From: an uncultured Prochlorococcus sp. | GTDB taxonomy: Bacteria > Cyanobacteriota > Cyanobacteriia > PCC-6307 > Cyanobiaceae | Direction of reading: 5' to 3' | NCBI RefSeq assembly: GCF_902616385.1 | Contig: NZ_CACMSM010000006.1 | Location: 1-64,000 of the forward strand | Length of the DNA: 64,000 nt | In this document: in pieces, positions 38,697 to 50,035 of the stretch | Layout of the letters: every line of letters starts with the position of its first letter | Numbering within the stretch: the stretch's first letter is position 1 | The notes under the pieces: model-generated | Seen by the model: the letters and a program-made list of their open reading frames with translations, nothing else | What the model was told of the DNA's origin: nothing | Database searches by the model: none | Position numbers and translations under genes: made by a program

Positions 38697-39599
38697 TTAT
38701 CTGTCTCTATTTGTAATAAAGTCGGCTAAGGATATTAAATATTTTGCATCTGTACCCCAAGGTTCAATTGCTTTTTTTGCTTTTTTAACCAAATCAAATG
38801 CTCTTTTCTTTGACTCCTCCATTCCAAGTAATTTAGGGTAAGTGATTTTGTCAGCTAAAAGATCTTTGCCGGCAGTTTTGCCAAGCTTTTCACTACTGGA
38901 AGTTAAATCAAGAATATCATCTATTATTTGGAAGGCTAAACCAATTCCCTCAGCATATGTTGTTAGAGCTTGTAATAGTTTTTCGTTAGCTCCTGCGATC
39001 ATCGCGCCTGTTCTTACGCAAGCCTTTAATAAAGCACCAGTCTTATGAAGATGAATATATTCGAGAGTTTTAAGATCGACTTCTTTTCCTTCGCATTCTA
39101 AATCAACAACTTGACCCCCGACTAGGCCAGGTGCACCAGCAACTAGGGATAATTCGCCAACTACATTTAATAATCTAGTTGGATCGACTCCAGGACTTCT
39201 TAAAGAAACCATTTCAAAGGCTCTGGTTAATAGAGCATCGCCTGCAAGAATAGCTATTGCATCTCCATATACTTTATGGTTTGTCGGCCTACCTCTTCTC
39301 AAGTCATCATTATCCATAGAGGGCAGATCATCATGAATCAAGGACATTGTGTGGATCATTTCTATTGCTACTGCTGTAGGCACAGCAAGAGAGGGTTCTC
39401 CTCCAGCTAGTGAGCAAGATGCTAAACATAAAATTGGACGTATTCTTTTCCCTCCGGCCAAAAGGGAATAGCGCATTGATTCTCTAAGTATTTCTGGATT
39501 CTCAGGGCCTAAGGAAAAATCAAGTGCTTCCTCTACAACCTTTTTTGTTTTTTTTAGATATTTTTCAAAATCAGAAATACTATTTATAACTTCAGTCAT
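38697..39599 (-). CDS. crtE: CrtE geranylgeranyl diphosphate synthase
   Basis: Trans-prenyltransferase supplying C20 units for carotenoids, the chlorophyll phytyl tail and quinones. The first aspartate-rich motif is [20 protein letters not shown] (about 91-110) and the second is [11 protein letters not shown] (about 217). [11 protein letters not shown] lies at the start. The length is 300 residues. It lies 37 bases after folD on the same strand. Confidence 0.95.
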   Translation of the reverse strand: MTEVINSISDFEKYLKKTKKVVEEALDFSLGPENPEILRESMRYSLLAGGKRIRPILCLASCSLAGGEPSLAVPTAVAIEMIHTMSLIHDDLPSMDNDDLRRGRPTNHKVYGDAIAILAGDALLTRAFEMVSLRSPGVDPTRLLNVVGELSLVAGAPGLVGGQVVDLECEGKEVDLKTLEYIHLHKTGALLKACVRTGAMIAGANEKLLQALTTYAEGIGLAFQIIDDILDLTSSSEKLGKTAGKDLLADKITYPKLLGMEESKKRAFDLVKKAKKAIEPWGTDAKYLISLADFITNRDR

Positions 39600-39636
39600 T
39601 TTGTACCTTTAGTTAAAATTTTTTTCATTTTGGAGT

Positions 39637-40533
39637 TTATGGCAAAAGGTCATTAAGAGTTGATGATAAACCAAATTGTTTTTGCCAGCTAAAAATAGTA
39701 TTTACAAGTAACATTGTTACTGTCATTGGCCCAACACCTCCTGGTACAGGTGTGTAAGCAAATACCTTAGAAATGACATCTTCTAATAATACATCGCCAC
39801 ATAATCTGGTTTGATTTTTATCGAAACTTTTTAATCTATGTATTCCAACATCAATAATTACTGCTCCCTCTTTCACAAAACTCGAATCTACTAAATTGGG
39901 TTTTCCTGCAGCTGCAATTAGAATGTCAGCTTCTCTACAGATTTTATTCAAATTTAACGTTTTTGAATGAGTCATTGTTACCGTGCCATTTAGATTCAAC
40001 AACATAAGCGATAGGGGTTTCCCTACAAGCAAACTTCTTCCAATAACAACAATTTTCTTACCTTCAATTGTAATATTTTGGGATCTTAATAAATTAACAA
40101 TTCCTGCTGGTGTGCATGATCTCATCGCAGGCTCTTTTTTTACTAATTTACCTATGTTTATCTCATTTAATCCATCTACATCTTTGCTTGGATTAATATG
40201 GCTTATCAGCTTTTGCTCGTCAAACTTCTTTGGGATGGGAAGTTGTAATAACATTCCATCAATATTCTTATCAGAATTTAGTTTGTTTATTAATTGTTCC
40301 ACTTCTTTTTGCTCTACACTATCTTTTAGATGAAAGATAGAACTCTTAACGCCAATCCTTGAACATGCTCTTTCCTTGTTATTAACGTAAACACCACTCG
40401 CGGGGTCTTCACCTATTCTTATTACAGCTAAACCTGGAGGTCTTTTTGCAATTTTTTTATTAATGGAGATATATTCATTTAATCTTTCTTCAATTTCAAG
40501 AGATAATTTTTTACCGTCTAATTTTAATGACAT
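39637..40533 (-). CDS. folD: FolD methylenetetrahydrofolate dehydrogenase/cyclohydrolase
   Basis: Bifunctional one-carbon enzyme interconverting methylene-, methenyl- and 10-formyl-[16 protein letters not shown] contains the catalytic lysine region (YxxxK-type as YVNNK). [33 protein letters not shown] (NADP site) and [15 protein letters not shown] are all present. The length (298 residues) is standard. It is the first gene of a three-gene minus-strand unit with crtE and a DUF212 gene. Confidence 0.97.
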   Translation of the reverse strand: MSLKLDGKKLSLEIEERLNEYISINKKIAKRPPGLAVIRIGEDPASGVYVNNKERACSRIGVKSSIFHLKDSVEQKEVEQLINKLNSDKNIDGMLLQLPIPKKFDEQKLISHINPSKDVDGLNEINIGKLVKKEPAMRSCTPAGIVNLLRSQNITIEGKKIVVIGRSLLVGKPLSLMLLNLNGTVTMTHSKTLNLNKICREADILIAAAGKPNLVDSSFVKEGAVIIDVGIHRLKSFDKNQTRLCGDVLLEDVISKVFAYTPVPGGVGPMTVTMLLVNTIFSWQKQFGLSSTLNDLLP

Positions 40534-40607
40534 TTAGAAAAACATCTCCTATTTACACCTAGCATGCCTATAATTTTAAATTATTCAAATAGATTTATTT
40601 ATATTCT

Positions 40608-42080
40608 GTGCAAAACATCACAACAACCATAAAGAAATTCTTTTATCTTTGGAGCCGAAGTCAAGTTCCAGTAAAAAAGCCAATTAAAATTTCAAGAATA
40701 GATAATCTCATAATTTTTTTAGTATGCGTATTAATTTCAATAATTTCTTCTTATAAACTACTTCTTATATCGCCTTTAAATATTCAAGATATTTTTTCTT
40801 GGCTTTTGACGTTTACTGAAATATTAATTAGTTCCGGAGTTTTGATATTAGTTTCAAAAAAAGAGAATCCTACAATTTCTTCAAGACAGATCTTCTTGAT
40901 CATTACTCTTCTTCTAGCAGTACAAGTTGCGAAATTAACCTTAGCTTCAACCATAAGTCCATTATCTATGATAATCCCACCAGCATTAATAATTTCTCAA
41001 GGAATGGGGAGCATAACGGCTTTAGCTTGGGTGTCAATAGCAAGCTTTAGCTGGCCAGACCCAGCAGTTGCTGCAAATAATAATTTATTTTTCATTTTAT
41101 TAGTTTGCTCTTCAGTAGTATCTCTAATTGGAGGAAGAATAAGAAATAGAGCTCAATTACTTCAATTATCAATTTTTCTCCCCATAGGATCGTTTTTGAG
41201 TCAATGGATATTGATGGGTAAAGATAAAATATTTTTTATTAATAATCAAGATTTTGTTTTAACTAATGGGGATATATTTTCTGATTCCTTGCTATTGGCA
41301 ATAATAATGCTTTTTACAATTTTATTTATTCCTATTTTTGAATCGATTTTCGGATTATTAACTAAAGCAAGATTACTTGAATTGGCTGATAAGGAGAAAC
41401 CTCTAATTAGAAGATTGTCTCTTGAAGCTCCTGGTACATTTGAACATACTTTACTTATATGCGGTTTAGCAGAAGAAGCAACAAGAATGATTGGTGGTGA
41501 TATTGATTTAATTAAAACTGGAGCGTTATATCATGATGTTGGTAAGTTACATGCACCTAATTGGTTTATTGAAAATCAGGATGGTTCAAAAAATCCGCAT
41601 GACGAATTAGATGATCCGATTAAAAGTGCAGAAGTATTACAGGCTCACGTTGATGAAGGATTGAAATTTGCAAGAAAAAATAGACTACCTAAACAGATAG
41701 CTAATTTTATCCCTGAACATCAAGGCACCCTAAAAATGGGATATTTTTTTCAAAAAGCTAAAGAAAAAAATATTGACATTAATGAATATTATTTTAGATA
41801 CAAAGGTCCTATTCCTCAATCAAAAGAAACAGCCATTTTAATGCTTGCAGATGGATGTGAAGCAGCACTAAGAGCCATGGATATTAATGCATCTGATAAA
41901 GAAGCGTTGGAAACAATATCTAATATTATCTACTCTCGTAAAAAAGATGGGCAATTAGATGATAGTAATTTATCGAAGGGAGAAATATTTCTAATAAAAA
42001 GGTCATTCTTGAATGTTTGGAAAAGAATTAGACATAGAAGAATTCAGTATCCCACTAGTAAGAATAATACTTTTTCTTAA
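40608..42080 (+). CDS. 7TM-HD membrane phosphodiesterase, PgpH/YqfF type
   Basis: A 490-residue protein with a polytopic membrane half (about residues 28-270) and a cytoplasmic HD domain. The HD region has APGTFEHTLLICGLAEEA, KTGALYHDVGKLHAPNWF, HVDEGLKFARKNRLP and the IPEHQGT and FFQKAKEK blocks that mark PgpH, the c-di-AMP-degrading phosphodiesterase of Gram-positives. The long extracellular 7TMR-HDED part of Listeria PgpH is missing, so this is a compact version. GTG 40608 is the best start. CdaA is encoded at 14676-15584, so synthesis and breakdown both occur in this window. Confidence 0.83.
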   Translation: MQNITTTIKKFFYLWSRSQVPVKKPIKISRIDNLIIFLVCVLISIISSYKLLLISPLNIQDIFSWLLTFTEILISSGVLILVSKKENPTISSRQIFLIITLLLAVQVAKLTLASTISPLSMIIPPALIISQGMGSITALAWVSIASFSWPDPAVAANNNLFFILLVCSSVVSLIGGRIRNRAQLLQLSIFLPIGSFLSQWILMGKDKIFFINNQDFVLTNGDIFSDSLLLAIIMLFTILFIPIFESIFGLLTKARLLELADKEKPLIRRLSLEAPGTFEHTLLICGLAEEATRMIGGDIDLIKTGALYHDVGKLHAPNWFIENQDGSKNPHDELDDPIKSAEVLQAHVDEGLKFARKNRLPKQIANFIPEHQGTLKMGYFFQKAKEKNIDINEYYFRYKGPIPQSKETAILMLADGCEAALRAMDINASDKEALETISNIIYSRKKDGQLDDSNLSKGEIFLIKRSFLNVWKRIRHRRIQYPTSKNNTFS

Positions 42081-42091
42081 TTATTTTAATT

Positions 42092-42484
42092 TTATAGCCT
42101 TATACTTCTTCTATGTTTAGGATTACACCAGTAAAGAAGAGCTAACGTACTTAATAATGTTGTTAAAAGAGTAAACCCGCCAATTCCATAAATATCTTGA
42201 AGAGTTATGAGCCTAACAATTGAATAGGGACCCATACCAGAAATTACCATTGATAAAGATACCAGAGTTAAAGTTACGCCCCATTTTCTCTCTGCTAAAA
42301 GAGCTGCTGAAGAAACTATTCCAACAATCGCAGCAGGCCATCCAAGACTTATGGCAAGAGTTATATTTGCAACTTTTAGTGGAGGCCCATAACTTATTAT
42401 TAATGCGATTATTGGAAGTGCAACTATGTTGCCGATTAATCCAACCCAAGAAAGTGCCCAATATCCAAGTAACCTTTCTCTCAT
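42092..42484 (-). CDS. Small polytopic membrane protein, function unknown
   Basis: A 130-residue protein with four predicted transmembrane helices (about residues 8-32, 38-63, 68-92 and 98-118), a short positively charged start (MRERLL) and a basic tail (CNPKHRRSIRL). I do not recognise a family. It lies 82 bases after leuA on the same strand and converges with the HD phosphodiesterase gene at a gap of 11 bases. Codon use and hydrophobic pattern look like a real membrane gene. Confidence 0.7.
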   Translation of the reverse strand: MRERLLGYWALSWVGLIGNIVALPIIALIISYGPPLKVANITLAISLGWPAAIVGIVSSAALLAERKWGVTLTLVSLSMVISGMGPYSIVRLITLQDIYGIGGFTLLTTLLSTLALLYWCNPKHRRSIRL

Positions 42485-42566
42485 TATTGACTGCTTTAAC
42501 TATTAATTCAATTTACAGTATTAAGAGTCTGTTTTTAAGTGCTACTTAATAATCCTAAGAAATAAT

Positions 42567-44207
42567 TTAATTTGCAGGATTAGATAGAATTGTACTATCA
42601 GAATTTTCTAAATTATCAAATTGTGGATGAATTGAATTTTTTTTCTCAGAAAATACAAGTCTATTTAACGCATTAACGTAAGCATTCGCTGCAGCAACTA
42701 CAACATCCGTATCAGCAGAATGACCAGAATATATTTTATTATCCCTTCTTATTCTTATTGTTACTTCGCCCAAAGCATCAATTCCTTCTGTTACTGACTT
42801 GACAGAAAATTCAATTAATTCATTAGGAACTTTGGCTAATTTATTTAGAGCCTCGCATACAGCATCAACGGGCCCGGTCCCTATTGATACAGCAGTATCC
42901 TCAGTATTATCTTCTGTGTTTAGAAGCGAAATGGTGGCAGTAGGTTTAGATGTGTTACCGCAACTTACTTGTACAAGACTTAATTGAAATTTAGCTTCTG
43001 GGAGCTGAACTTGTTCACTAACAATTGCTTCTAAGTCTCTATCAGTGATTTCTCTTTTCCTGTCGGCTAAATCCTTAAAACGAGCAAAAGCATCATTTAA
43101 ATCTTCTCGGCTCAAGTCATATCCCATCTCTTCTAATCTTGCTCTAACGGCACTTCTCCCACTAAGTTTTCCCAATGATATTTTGTTGTCACTTAAACCA
43201 ACAGTTTTTGCATCTATAATTTCGTAAGTCAGTCTATTTTTTAAAACCCCATCTTGATGAATGCCTGACTCATGTGCAAATGCGTTAGCTCCCACAATTG
43301 CTTTATTGGGTTGTACTGTCATTCCAGTTAGGTTGGAAACAAGTCTAGAGGTTTTTGTTATTTCTTCTGTTCTTATAGCAGTTAAAGGAGTTGGTGAATC
43401 TGGATTTCTTTTGAAAAAACTATTAAAAAAACTTTTCCTAACATGAAGTGCCATTACTAATTCTTCCAAAGAAGCATTCCCGGCTCTTTCACCAATTCCA
43501 TTAATGGTACATTCTAGTTGTCTCGCTCCATTTTTTACTGCCTCAAGAAAATTGGCTACTGCTAAACCCAAATCATTATGACCATGAACTGAAATTACTG
43601 CCTCATCAATATTTGGGACATTTTTATTTATATCTGCAATTAGTTTGCCAAATTCACTAGGAGTTGTAAATCCAACTGTATCAGGGATGTTTATTGTGGT
43701 TGCTCCTGCAGAAATTGCAAGTTGAATCACTTCGTATAAAAAATCAGGATCACTCCTTGAGGCATCTTCACAAGAAAACTCAATATCATCTACCAATGAT
43801 TTTGCATAATTAACCATTTCTGGAACTATTTGAAGAACATCTTTTCTGGATTTTTTAAGTTTATGTTTAAGATGAATATCACTTGTCGCAATAAAAGTAT
43901 GTACCCTTCTCTTTGGCGCTGGACTTACCGCTTCGTAACATGCTTTTATATCTCCTTTAGAGGCTCTTGCTAAACCACATATTATAGGGCCATTTTCTTT
44001 ACCTACGGCACTGGCAATTTTATTAACAGCTTTGAAATCTCCTGGACTTGCGAAAGGGAATCCAGCTTCAATTACATCTACCCCTAATCTTGCTAATTGA
44101 TGGGCTATAGCAAGTTTTTCCTCAAGATTTAGACTGGCACCAGGAGATTGCTCTCCATCTCGAAGAGTTGTATCAAATATCAAAATTCTTCCAGGATCTT
44201 TTGACAT
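42567..44207 (-). CDS. leuA: LeuA 2-isopropylmalate synthase
   Basis: Condenses acetyl-CoA with 2-oxoisovalerate, the first committed step to leucine. The TIM-barrel start [16 protein letters not shown] lies at about residues 10-25. [16 protein letters not shown] and the IHQDGVLK segment follow. The C-terminal regulatory (LeuA dimer/allosteric) domain runs from about residue 390 and includes ATISLL...GTGPVDAV and [23 protein letters not shown]. The length (546 residues) is normal. The 225-base upstream spacer holds an inverted repeat at 44224-44238; no T-box or leucine-rich leader peptide was seen. Confidence 0.97.
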   Translation of the reverse strand: MSKDPGRILIFDTTLRDGEQSPGASLNLEEKLAIAHQLARLGVDVIEAGFPFASPGDFKAVNKIASAVGKENGPIICGLARASKGDIKACYEAVSPAPKRRVHTFIATSDIHLKHKLKKSRKDVLQIVPEMVNYAKSLVDDIEFSCEDASRSDPDFLYEVIQLAISAGATTINIPDTVGFTTPSEFGKLIADINKNVPNIDEAVISVHGHNDLGLAVANFLEAVKNGARQLECTINGIGERAGNASLEELVMALHVRKSFFNSFFKRNPDSPTPLTAIRTEEITKTSRLVSNLTGMTVQPNKAIVGANAFAHESGIHQDGVLKNRLTYEIIDAKTVGLSDNKISLGKLSGRSAVRARLEEMGYDLSREDLNDAFARFKDLADRKREITDRDLEAIVSEQVQLPEAKFQLSLVQVSCGNTSKPTATISLLNTEDNTEDTAVSIGTGPVDAVCEALNKLAKVPNELIEFSVKSVTEGIDALGEVTIRIRRDNKIYSGHSADTDVVVAAANAYVNALNRLVFSEKKNSIHPQFDNLENSDSTILSNPAN

Positions 44208-44223
44208 TGAATGAAATAACTTA

Positions 44224-44238
44224 AGCTTATATTAAGCT
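44224..44238. promoter_or_regulatory. Inverted repeat upstream of leuA
   Basis: AGCTTA-TAT-TAAGCT is a perfect 6-base inverted repeat with a 3-base spacer, 16 bases from the leuA start on the minus strand. It could be a repressor site or an RNA hairpin close to the ribosome-binding region. No matching site is known to me. Confidence 0.3.
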
Positions 44239-44373
44239 AATTAAAAAAAATTGACTAGATATAGTTCAATAAAATTTGCTGTAAGTTTGTAACTTAAACA
44301 ATAATGGTTAAAATTCTGAAGAGAAAAGTGAAATACTTAAATTATTTAAAGTATTCTTTTAGGATTAAAGCTT

Positions 44374-44387
44374 CCTTTTATAAAAGG
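44374..44387. promoter_or_regulatory. 14-base perfect palindrome upstream of the GH57 gene
   Basis: CCTTTTATAAAAGG reads the same on both strands, centred 52 bases before the GH57 ATG. It embeds a TATAAA that could be a -10 element, which would make it an operator overlapping a promoter. The regulator is unknown. Confidence 0.35.
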
Positions 44388-44432
44388 TTAATTTTGATTT
44401 TTCTAGAATTTCATTCATAAATTATAAAAAGT

Positions 44433-46016
44433 ATGAATGGGCAATACCCACCCCAAAATTTTTTAGGTCAGTTAGCGATAGTTTTACATGCTCATTTACC
44501 TTATGTCAGAAAAAATGAAAAGAACTCCTTAGAAGAGGATTGGTTATTTCAGGCGATCTTGGAATGTTATATACCACTACTTCAATCAATAGAATCTTCC
44601 AAAAATGAAAATCCTGAAAATACAAAGCTTACTATTAGTTTGTCTCCAACATTATTATCACTTCTAAATAATAAACAAATTCAAGAAACTTTCCCAAGCT
44701 GGATTAAAACAAGGAATGATTTCTTAAACGAACTGCCACTAAAAGAAAAAAATGCCTCTTCATTTTTAAATAAAAATCTTAATGATAAATATTTATATTG
44801 GCAAAATTGTTCTGGAAATTTAATTGAAAAGTTTAGAGATTTAAATAACTCTGGAAATTTAGATATACTTACTTGCGCTGCTACTCACGGATATTTGCCA
44901 ATTTTAAGGGAGAATCCTGAGACTGTTAAAGGACAAATTAACACTGCAATTAGGAGCCATAAAAATATTTTTGGAACAAACCCTTTAGGTATTTGGTTAC
45001 CTGAATGTGCTTATTATGAAAACTTAGATGAAATACTAATTAATTCTGGAATAAGATATGCAATTTTAGACGGTCATGGGATTCTTAATGCCACTCCAAG
45101 ACCTAGGTATGGTGTGTACGCCCCAATATGCTCAAAAAAAGGAGTTGCCTTCTTCGGAAGAGATAGTGAGTCAACTTTGCCAGTTTGGTCTGCTAAGGAT
45201 GGATTTCCTGGAGATAAAGTTTATAGAGAATTTCACAAAGATTTAGGATGGGAATTACCTATTTCCAAGCTCCAAAAGAAAGGTATTTCAACCAAAAGAC
45301 CTTTAGGTTTGAAGTTTCATAAGATTACAGATGATAAGGTGCCATTAGGAGAAAAGGCTTTTTACTTAGAAAATGAAGCCAAAAAGAAGGCTGCAGAACA
45401 TGCTGATGTTTATCTTCTCGCAAGATCCAAACAACTTGAAAAATTAACATTATCCACTTCCTTTCAACCCTTATTGGTAGCTCCATTTGATGCAGAGTTA
45501 TTTGGTCATTGGTGGTATGAGGGACCTTTTTTTATTGAAAATATTTTGAAGAACTCTAGTAAATATTCAATTAAGCTTACAAATTTAAAAGAATACTTAC
45601 TTCAAAAGCCAAAAATTCAGATTTGCGATCCGTCACCATCAAGCTGGGGACAAGGAGGTTACCATAATTACTGGATTAATGATGCAAATGCATGGATTGT
45701 TCCAGAGATCACAAAAGCAGGAGCTACTTTTGTTGATTTATGCTCGAAAAATTTCAAGAATGACTTATCATCAAGACTTTTCAAGCAAGCAGCAAGAGAA
45801 TTACTTCTCTCTGAGTCATCTGATTGGAGTTTTATCCTAAGAGCTGGAACTACAACTGAGCTTGCAAAAGAGAGAGTAGAAAGACACTTGTTCAGGTTCT
45901 GGAAAATAGTTGAAATGATTAAAGATCATTCCAATATTAATTTAAAATTTCTTGAAGATATTGAGGAAGAAGATAAAGTTTTTCCAGATATTAATCTTGA
46001 TGATTGGCGTAAATAA
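44433..46016 (+). CDS. GH57 glycoside hydrolase, likely 1,4-alpha-glucan branching enzyme
   Basis: Acts on glycogen-type alpha-glucans. The GH57 start is LAIVLHAHLPYVRK (residues 14-27). The nucleophile is E191 in GIWLPECAYYE, the acid/base Asp is D353 in APFDAELFGHWWYEG, and a C-terminal helical domain carries LLSESSDWSFILRAGTT. At 527 residues it matches the branching-enzyme subgroup (GH57/DUF1957) and not the amylases. It complements malQ, also in the window. It is divergent from leuA across 225 bases and ends 6 bases from the convergent lycopene cyclase. Confidence 0.88.
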   Translation: MNGQYPPQNFLGQLAIVLHAHLPYVRKNEKNSLEEDWLFQAILECYIPLLQSIESSKNENPENTKLTISLSPTLLSLLNNKQIQETFPSWIKTRNDFLNELPLKEKNASSFLNKNLNDKYLYWQNCSGNLIEKFRDLNNSGNLDILTCAATHGYLPILRENPETVKGQINTAIRSHKNIFGTNPLGIWLPECAYYENLDEILINSGIRYAILDGHGILNATPRPRYGVYAPICSKKGVAFFGRDSESTLPVWSAKDGFPGDKVYREFHKDLGWELPISKLQKKGISTKRPLGLKFHKITDDKVPLGEKAFYLENEAKKKAAEHADVYLLARSKQLEKLTLSTSFQPLLVAPFDAELFGHWWYEGPFFIENILKNSSKYSIKLTNLKEYLLQKPKIQICDPSPSSWGQGGYHNYWINDANAWIVPEITKAGATFVDLCSKNFKNDLSSRLFKQAARELLLSESSDWSFILRAGTTTELAKERVERHLFRFWKIVEMIKDHSNINLKFLEDIEEEDKVFPDINLDDWRK

Positions 46017-46022
46017 AAAATA

Positions 46023-47234
46023 CTAATTTAATTTAAGCATTCCTAGTTTTACATTTAGAGGTGAATTTATAAACATTTTACTCATCACGTAAATTAGTTT
46101 TGGAAGAGGAAGTGTATTAGTAAGAAATCCTACCCATTCATTGGTGGATAATTTAAAGAAATTTAAGAAAAAACTTCTTAATTTACTCTCGTCAAAACTC
46201 ATCAATCTTCTTAAACCATATTGGTAAAGTTTATGCCTTTGTGTTAACTCGTAAGGCCAAAGGATCCCCCAACCTTTTGTCGCTAGTTCAAGAGAACTTA
46301 GATTAGGTTCTTTTAGAAAGATTGCTAATTTTTCTGCAAGCAGTGGAGCTCTTCTTAATAGAGATCCGATCATATATCCTGATGCAGGATGAACCATGCT
46401 TGCTGAGCCTCCAAAACCAAGTACAAATTGTTTTTTAAATGGGAGTGGTAAATTCATTGGGAAAAGGCAATTCTCTTCATGAAAAACTTCACTTACCTTA
46501 ATACCTTTACTATTCAGTCTTTTAAAAAGTCTTTTTTTAAGATTTTCTTGGGATAATGCAGGATAACTAGCTAATGAAGTTTCTTCAACAAAAAAAGTTT
46601 CATTCCCAAGATCCATTGCATAGAGAAAGGAAGGAGATGATAACTTTTCTTCATTGCTTAGATGATTTGGACGAAAATCCATTAAAACAAACTGTTCCTT
46701 TTTGACGGGTGGGGATGAAAATTTACCGACAATTCCATACGCAGCTTGTTGAGCGATTTCATTTTGGACTGGTCTTTTTACAAAATTACTTTTATGGCCA
46801 CTTGCGTCAATGACTAACCTCGCCTTTATCCTTAGTCCTGAAGAACAAATAACCTCAGATAGTTTATTTTTTTCTTTAATATCTTTTGCTGTTTCATTCA
46901 ACCATTTAATCCCTTTACACTTTTTTAAAAGTTCATTTTGAAAAGCTTCTTGATTTATTAAACCATAGTCATAATTATGTTTTGTTGGATTATCTCCCTT
47001 TTTATTTTCTCCATTTCCAAAAAAACTAACTGTTTTACACCACCGATGAGATAACAAAGAATCTAATCCAAATTCCTCTAATTCAGAAGCCCAAATACCA
47101 TATGTATTCTCCCATTTTTCATTTGGAGATTTAGTTGATATCCCTTTTATATTTAAATCTTGCTTGGCTAATTCAGAAGCCAAGCATAGTGCTGCAGGCC
47201 CGGAACCTAGAATTAAAATATCAAGTATTTCCAT
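46023..47234 (-). CDS. crtL: Lycopene cyclase (CrtL type)
   Basis: FAD-dependent plant-type lycopene cyclase that forms beta and/or epsilon rings of carotenoids. The dinucleotide fold is at the start (ILGSGPAALCLASEL, about residues 7-21). VIDASGHKS, FLYAMDLGNETFFVEETSLAS and GFGGSASMVHPASGYMIGSLLRRAPLLA are the cyclase signatures. The length is 403 residues. Prochlorococcus has two such enzymes (beta, and a bifunctional beta/epsilon form). Sequence reading alone does not tell which this is. It is cotranscribed with gyrA (23 bases). Confidence 0.88.
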   Translation of the reverse strand: MEILDILILGSGPAALCLASELAKQDLNIKGISTKSPNEKWENTYGIWASELEEFGLDSLLSHRWCKTVSFFGNGENKKGDNPTKHNYDYGLINQEAFQNELLKKCKGIKWLNETAKDIKEKNKLSEVICSSGLRIKARLVIDASGHKSNFVKRPVQNEIAQQAAYGIVGKFSSPPVKKEQFVLMDFRPNHLSNEEKLSSPSFLYAMDLGNETFFVEETSLASYPALSQENLKKRLFKRLNSKGIKVSEVFHEENCLFPMNLPLPFKKQFVLGFGGSASMVHPASGYMIGSLLRRAPLLAEKLAIFLKEPNLSSLELATKGWGILWPYELTQRHKLYQYGLRRLMSFDESKLRSFFLNFFKLSTNEWVGFLTNTLPLPKLIYVMSKMFINSPLNVKLGMLKLN

Positions 47235-47257
47235 ATTATCTAATAAAATGATTTCTT

Positions 47258-49855
47258 TTAATTTTCTTTGTCTGAGTTGAATTGTTCAGTTTCTTCTATT
47301 TGTTCATGAGGAACCAATACAACTTCTGATAAATGATCACCCTCATCTAATCTTTGTAATTTCACTCCAGTAGCGGCTCTAGATTGTTGGGAAATTTTAT
47401 CCGCGTTTGTTCTAACTATCACACCTTTTTCGGTCACAAAAAGTAATTCTTCTCCTTCTCCGAGGACTTTCAAACAAACTAATACATCATCTTTAATTCT
47501 AAATTTTATCGCTCTCAATCCCATGCCAGCTCTTTTTTGTAATCTAAATTGAGTTACTGGCACTCTTTTCCCTAGTCCAAATGCACTTGCTATAAGTACC
47601 CAAGGACCTTCTGAAGAGTTAACTTCGAGATTTTCATCAAATTCTTTAGTATGATCCTCATTTTTAGCCAATTGATCAACTAAATCAGATGTTAAAACAT
47701 CCATAGATACAAGATTGTCTCCTTTTCTAAGATTCATGGATTTTACACCCCTTGCCGTCCTACCAAGTGGCCTTAATTCGTTTATATCTAATCTAAAATG
47801 AATCGCCATTCCTGTTCTTGATCCAATCAAAACACTATCACCTTCTCTTGATAATCTAACCCAACTTAAAGCATCTCCATCCTCAAGATTTATTGCTATT
47901 AATCCATTTGATCGAATTTTTGAGAAAGCAGAAAGTGAAGTTCTTTTTATAAATCCAGCCTTGGTTAGCATTAATAGATAGCAATCGTTATCAAATGAAT
48001 TTACTGCAACAAGTGAAGTTATTTTTTCTTCTCTAGGTATTGGGAGGAGTTGAACTGATGGAGTCCCTTTAGCTGTTCTGCTGCTCATAGGAACTCTATA
48101 TGCTGGGAGAGCATAAGATACACCTCTATCACTAAAAAGCAAAAGAGTATCATGATCATTACAACTTATAAATAGTTTTACTTCATCGTCTTCTTGTGTC
48201 TTTGTTCCAGCTTTACCTCTTGACCCACGACTTGTAGATTCGAATTCATTGACGGGCATTCTTTTTAAATAACCTGCTTCAGTTAATAAAACTACAGATC
48301 GGTCATTAGCGATAAGATCAATATCATCAAGACCACCTCCTAAATCAAGTATTTCTGTTTTCCTTGGAGAGGAAAATCTTTCATTGATTTTATTAAGTTC
48401 TTCAAGAATAATTTCAAAAACTCTCTCTTTACTATTCAATATTTGCTGATATTTGTTTATTTTTTGCGTTAACTCGTCATGTTCCCCTTTGATTTTATCT
48501 GCTTCTAGGGCTGTTAATCTTCTTAATTGCATTTGTAGTATTGCTTCTGCCTGTGTAGCAGATAACTCATGATCAGTTTGCAATTTTTCTCTAGCTGAAA
48601 CTGTATCTTTTGCTGATCTTATTAAATTGATAATGTCATCCATAGAACCCAATGCTAACAAGAGTCCTTTTACAATATGATCTCTTTCTTCAGCTTTTTT
48701 TAATAAAAATCCTGTCCTTCGTTTTATTGTCTCCACTCTGAAGTCTAGAAAGACATATAGCATTTTCCTTAATGAAAGTGTTGTTGGCTCTCCTTTCACT
48801 AAAGCAAGGATATTTGCACTAAAGTTATTCTGTAGAGGTGTTAACTTAAATAAATTGTTTAGAACTACTTGAGGGTAGGCATCCCTTTTTAATTCAATTA
48901 CTATTCTCATCCCATCTCGATCACTTTCGTCTCTTATATCAGAAATACCTTCTAATTTTTTTTCATTAACCAAGTCAGCAATTCTTTCTATCAATGCTGC
49001 TTTATTAGTCTGAAATGGCAGCTCTGTAATTATTACTGCATCTTTCTCTGCCCTGCCAGGGGACTTTATTTGCTCAATATTTGCTACACCTCTCATGGTT
49101 ATTGAACCCCTTCCTGTCTTGAAAGTTTCTCTGATCCCATCTCTGCCTAATATTTGACCACCTGTTGGAAAATCAGGACCCTTAATTATTTCAAAAAGTT
49201 CTCTTTCTTCAATCAAAGGGTTTTTGATTATTGATTTAAGACCATTAATTAATTCCCCTAAATTATGAGGTGGAATATTAGTTGCCATTCCAACTGCTAT
49301 TCCAGATGATCCATTTAGAAGTAGTTGAGGAATCCTAGCAGGTAAAACTGTTGGCTCTTGTTGGGAACCGTCAAAATTATCAGCGAAATCTACAGTTTCA
49401 GACTCAATATCCTCTAGTAAACTTTCATCTGTAAGAGACTGTAAACGAGATTCTGTATATCTCATGGCTGCTGGAGGGTCGTTATCTACTGAACCAAAGT
49501 TCCCATGGCCATCTATAAGCGGCATCCTCATAGAGAAATCCTGTGCCATACGAACTAAAGCGTCATAAACGGCTGTATCTCCATGAGGGTGGTATTTACC
49601 TAATACTTCTCCAACAACTCTCGCACATTTTCTGTATGGTCTACCGCTAGTTAAACCAAGTTCATACATTGCATAAAGAATTCTTCTATGAACTGGTTTT
49701 AATCCATCTCTTGCATCTGGAAGAGCACGTCCAACTATTACGCTCATTGCATACTCAAGGTATGAGCGAGACATCTCATTTCTTAGGTCAGTCTGAATAA
49801 TTCGGTCGTTATCTTCGCTTAATCCTGAGTTATCAGAATCTAAAATATCAGACAT
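47258..49855 (-). CDS. gyrA: GyrA DNA gyrase subunit A
   Basis: Breakage-reunion subunit of gyrase. [31 protein letters not shown] leads to the catalytic tyrosine Y133 ([10 protein letters not shown]). The quinolone-determining region is [19 protein letters not shown]-terminal beta-pinwheel has repeated GxxR/K blades (about residues 520-840); the GyrA-box position reads [11 protein letters not shown], a divergent form. The length (865 residues) is normal. It is divergent from the guaB-type gene across 180 bases. Confidence 0.97.
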   Translation of the reverse strand: MSDILDSDNSGLSEDNDRIIQTDLRNEMSRSYLEYAMSVIVGRALPDARDGLKPVHRRILYAMYELGLTSGRPYRKCARVVGEVLGKYHPHGDTAVYDALVRMAQDFSMRMPLIDGHGNFGSVDNDPPAAMRYTESRLQSLTDESLLEDIESETVDFADNFDGSQQEPTVLPARIPQLLLNGSSGIAVGMATNIPPHNLGELINGLKSIIKNPLIEERELFEIIKGPDFPTGGQILGRDGIRETFKTGRGSITMRGVANIEQIKSPGRAEKDAVIITELPFQTNKAALIERIADLVNEKKLEGISDIRDESDRDGMRIVIELKRDAYPQVVLNNLFKLTPLQNNFSANILALVKGEPTTLSLRKMLYVFLDFRVETIKRRTGFLLKKAEERDHIVKGLLLALGSMDDIINLIRSAKDTVSAREKLQTDHELSATQAEAILQMQLRRLTALEADKIKGEHDELTQKINKYQQILNSKERVFEIILEELNKINERFSSPRKTEILDLGGGLDDIDLIANDRSVVLLTEAGYLKRMPVNEFESTSRGSRGKAGTKTQEDDEVKLFISCNDHDTLLLFSDRGVSYALPAYRVPMSSRTAKGTPSVQLLPIPREEKITSLVAVNSFDNDCYLLMLTKAGFIKRTSLSAFSKIRSNGLIAINLEDGDALSWVRLSREGDSVLIGSRTGMAIHFRLDINELRPLGRTARGVKSMNLRKGDNLVSMDVLTSDLVDQLAKNEDHTKEFDENLEVNSSEGPWVLIASAFGLGKRVPVTQFRLQKRAGMGLRAIKFRIKDDVLVCLKVLGEGEELLFVTEKGVIVRTNADKISQQSRAATGVKLQRLDEGDHLSEVVLVPHEQIEETEQFNSDKEN

Positions 49856-50035
49856 ATAGAAATCCTTTTTTTAATAATAATCGCTGATTGTCATAATGAA
49901 TAAAAAAATATATTTATTTAATTCCCAAATACTCACATTTACACACAAATCAAAATAAAACCTGTTGTTTTTGAATAAACCTTGGCTTATTACCCCTTTA
50001 GTTGTTAATTTAATCAAAATAAAAAGAATAATTCC

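Noticed and set aside
39983..40333. 116-codon open frame antisense to folD
   Set aside because: Inside folD on the other strand with no supporting feature.
44208..44432. T-box or leucine attenuator ahead of leuA
   Set aside because: No leucine-rich leader ORF, no T-box core and no terminator hairpin found.
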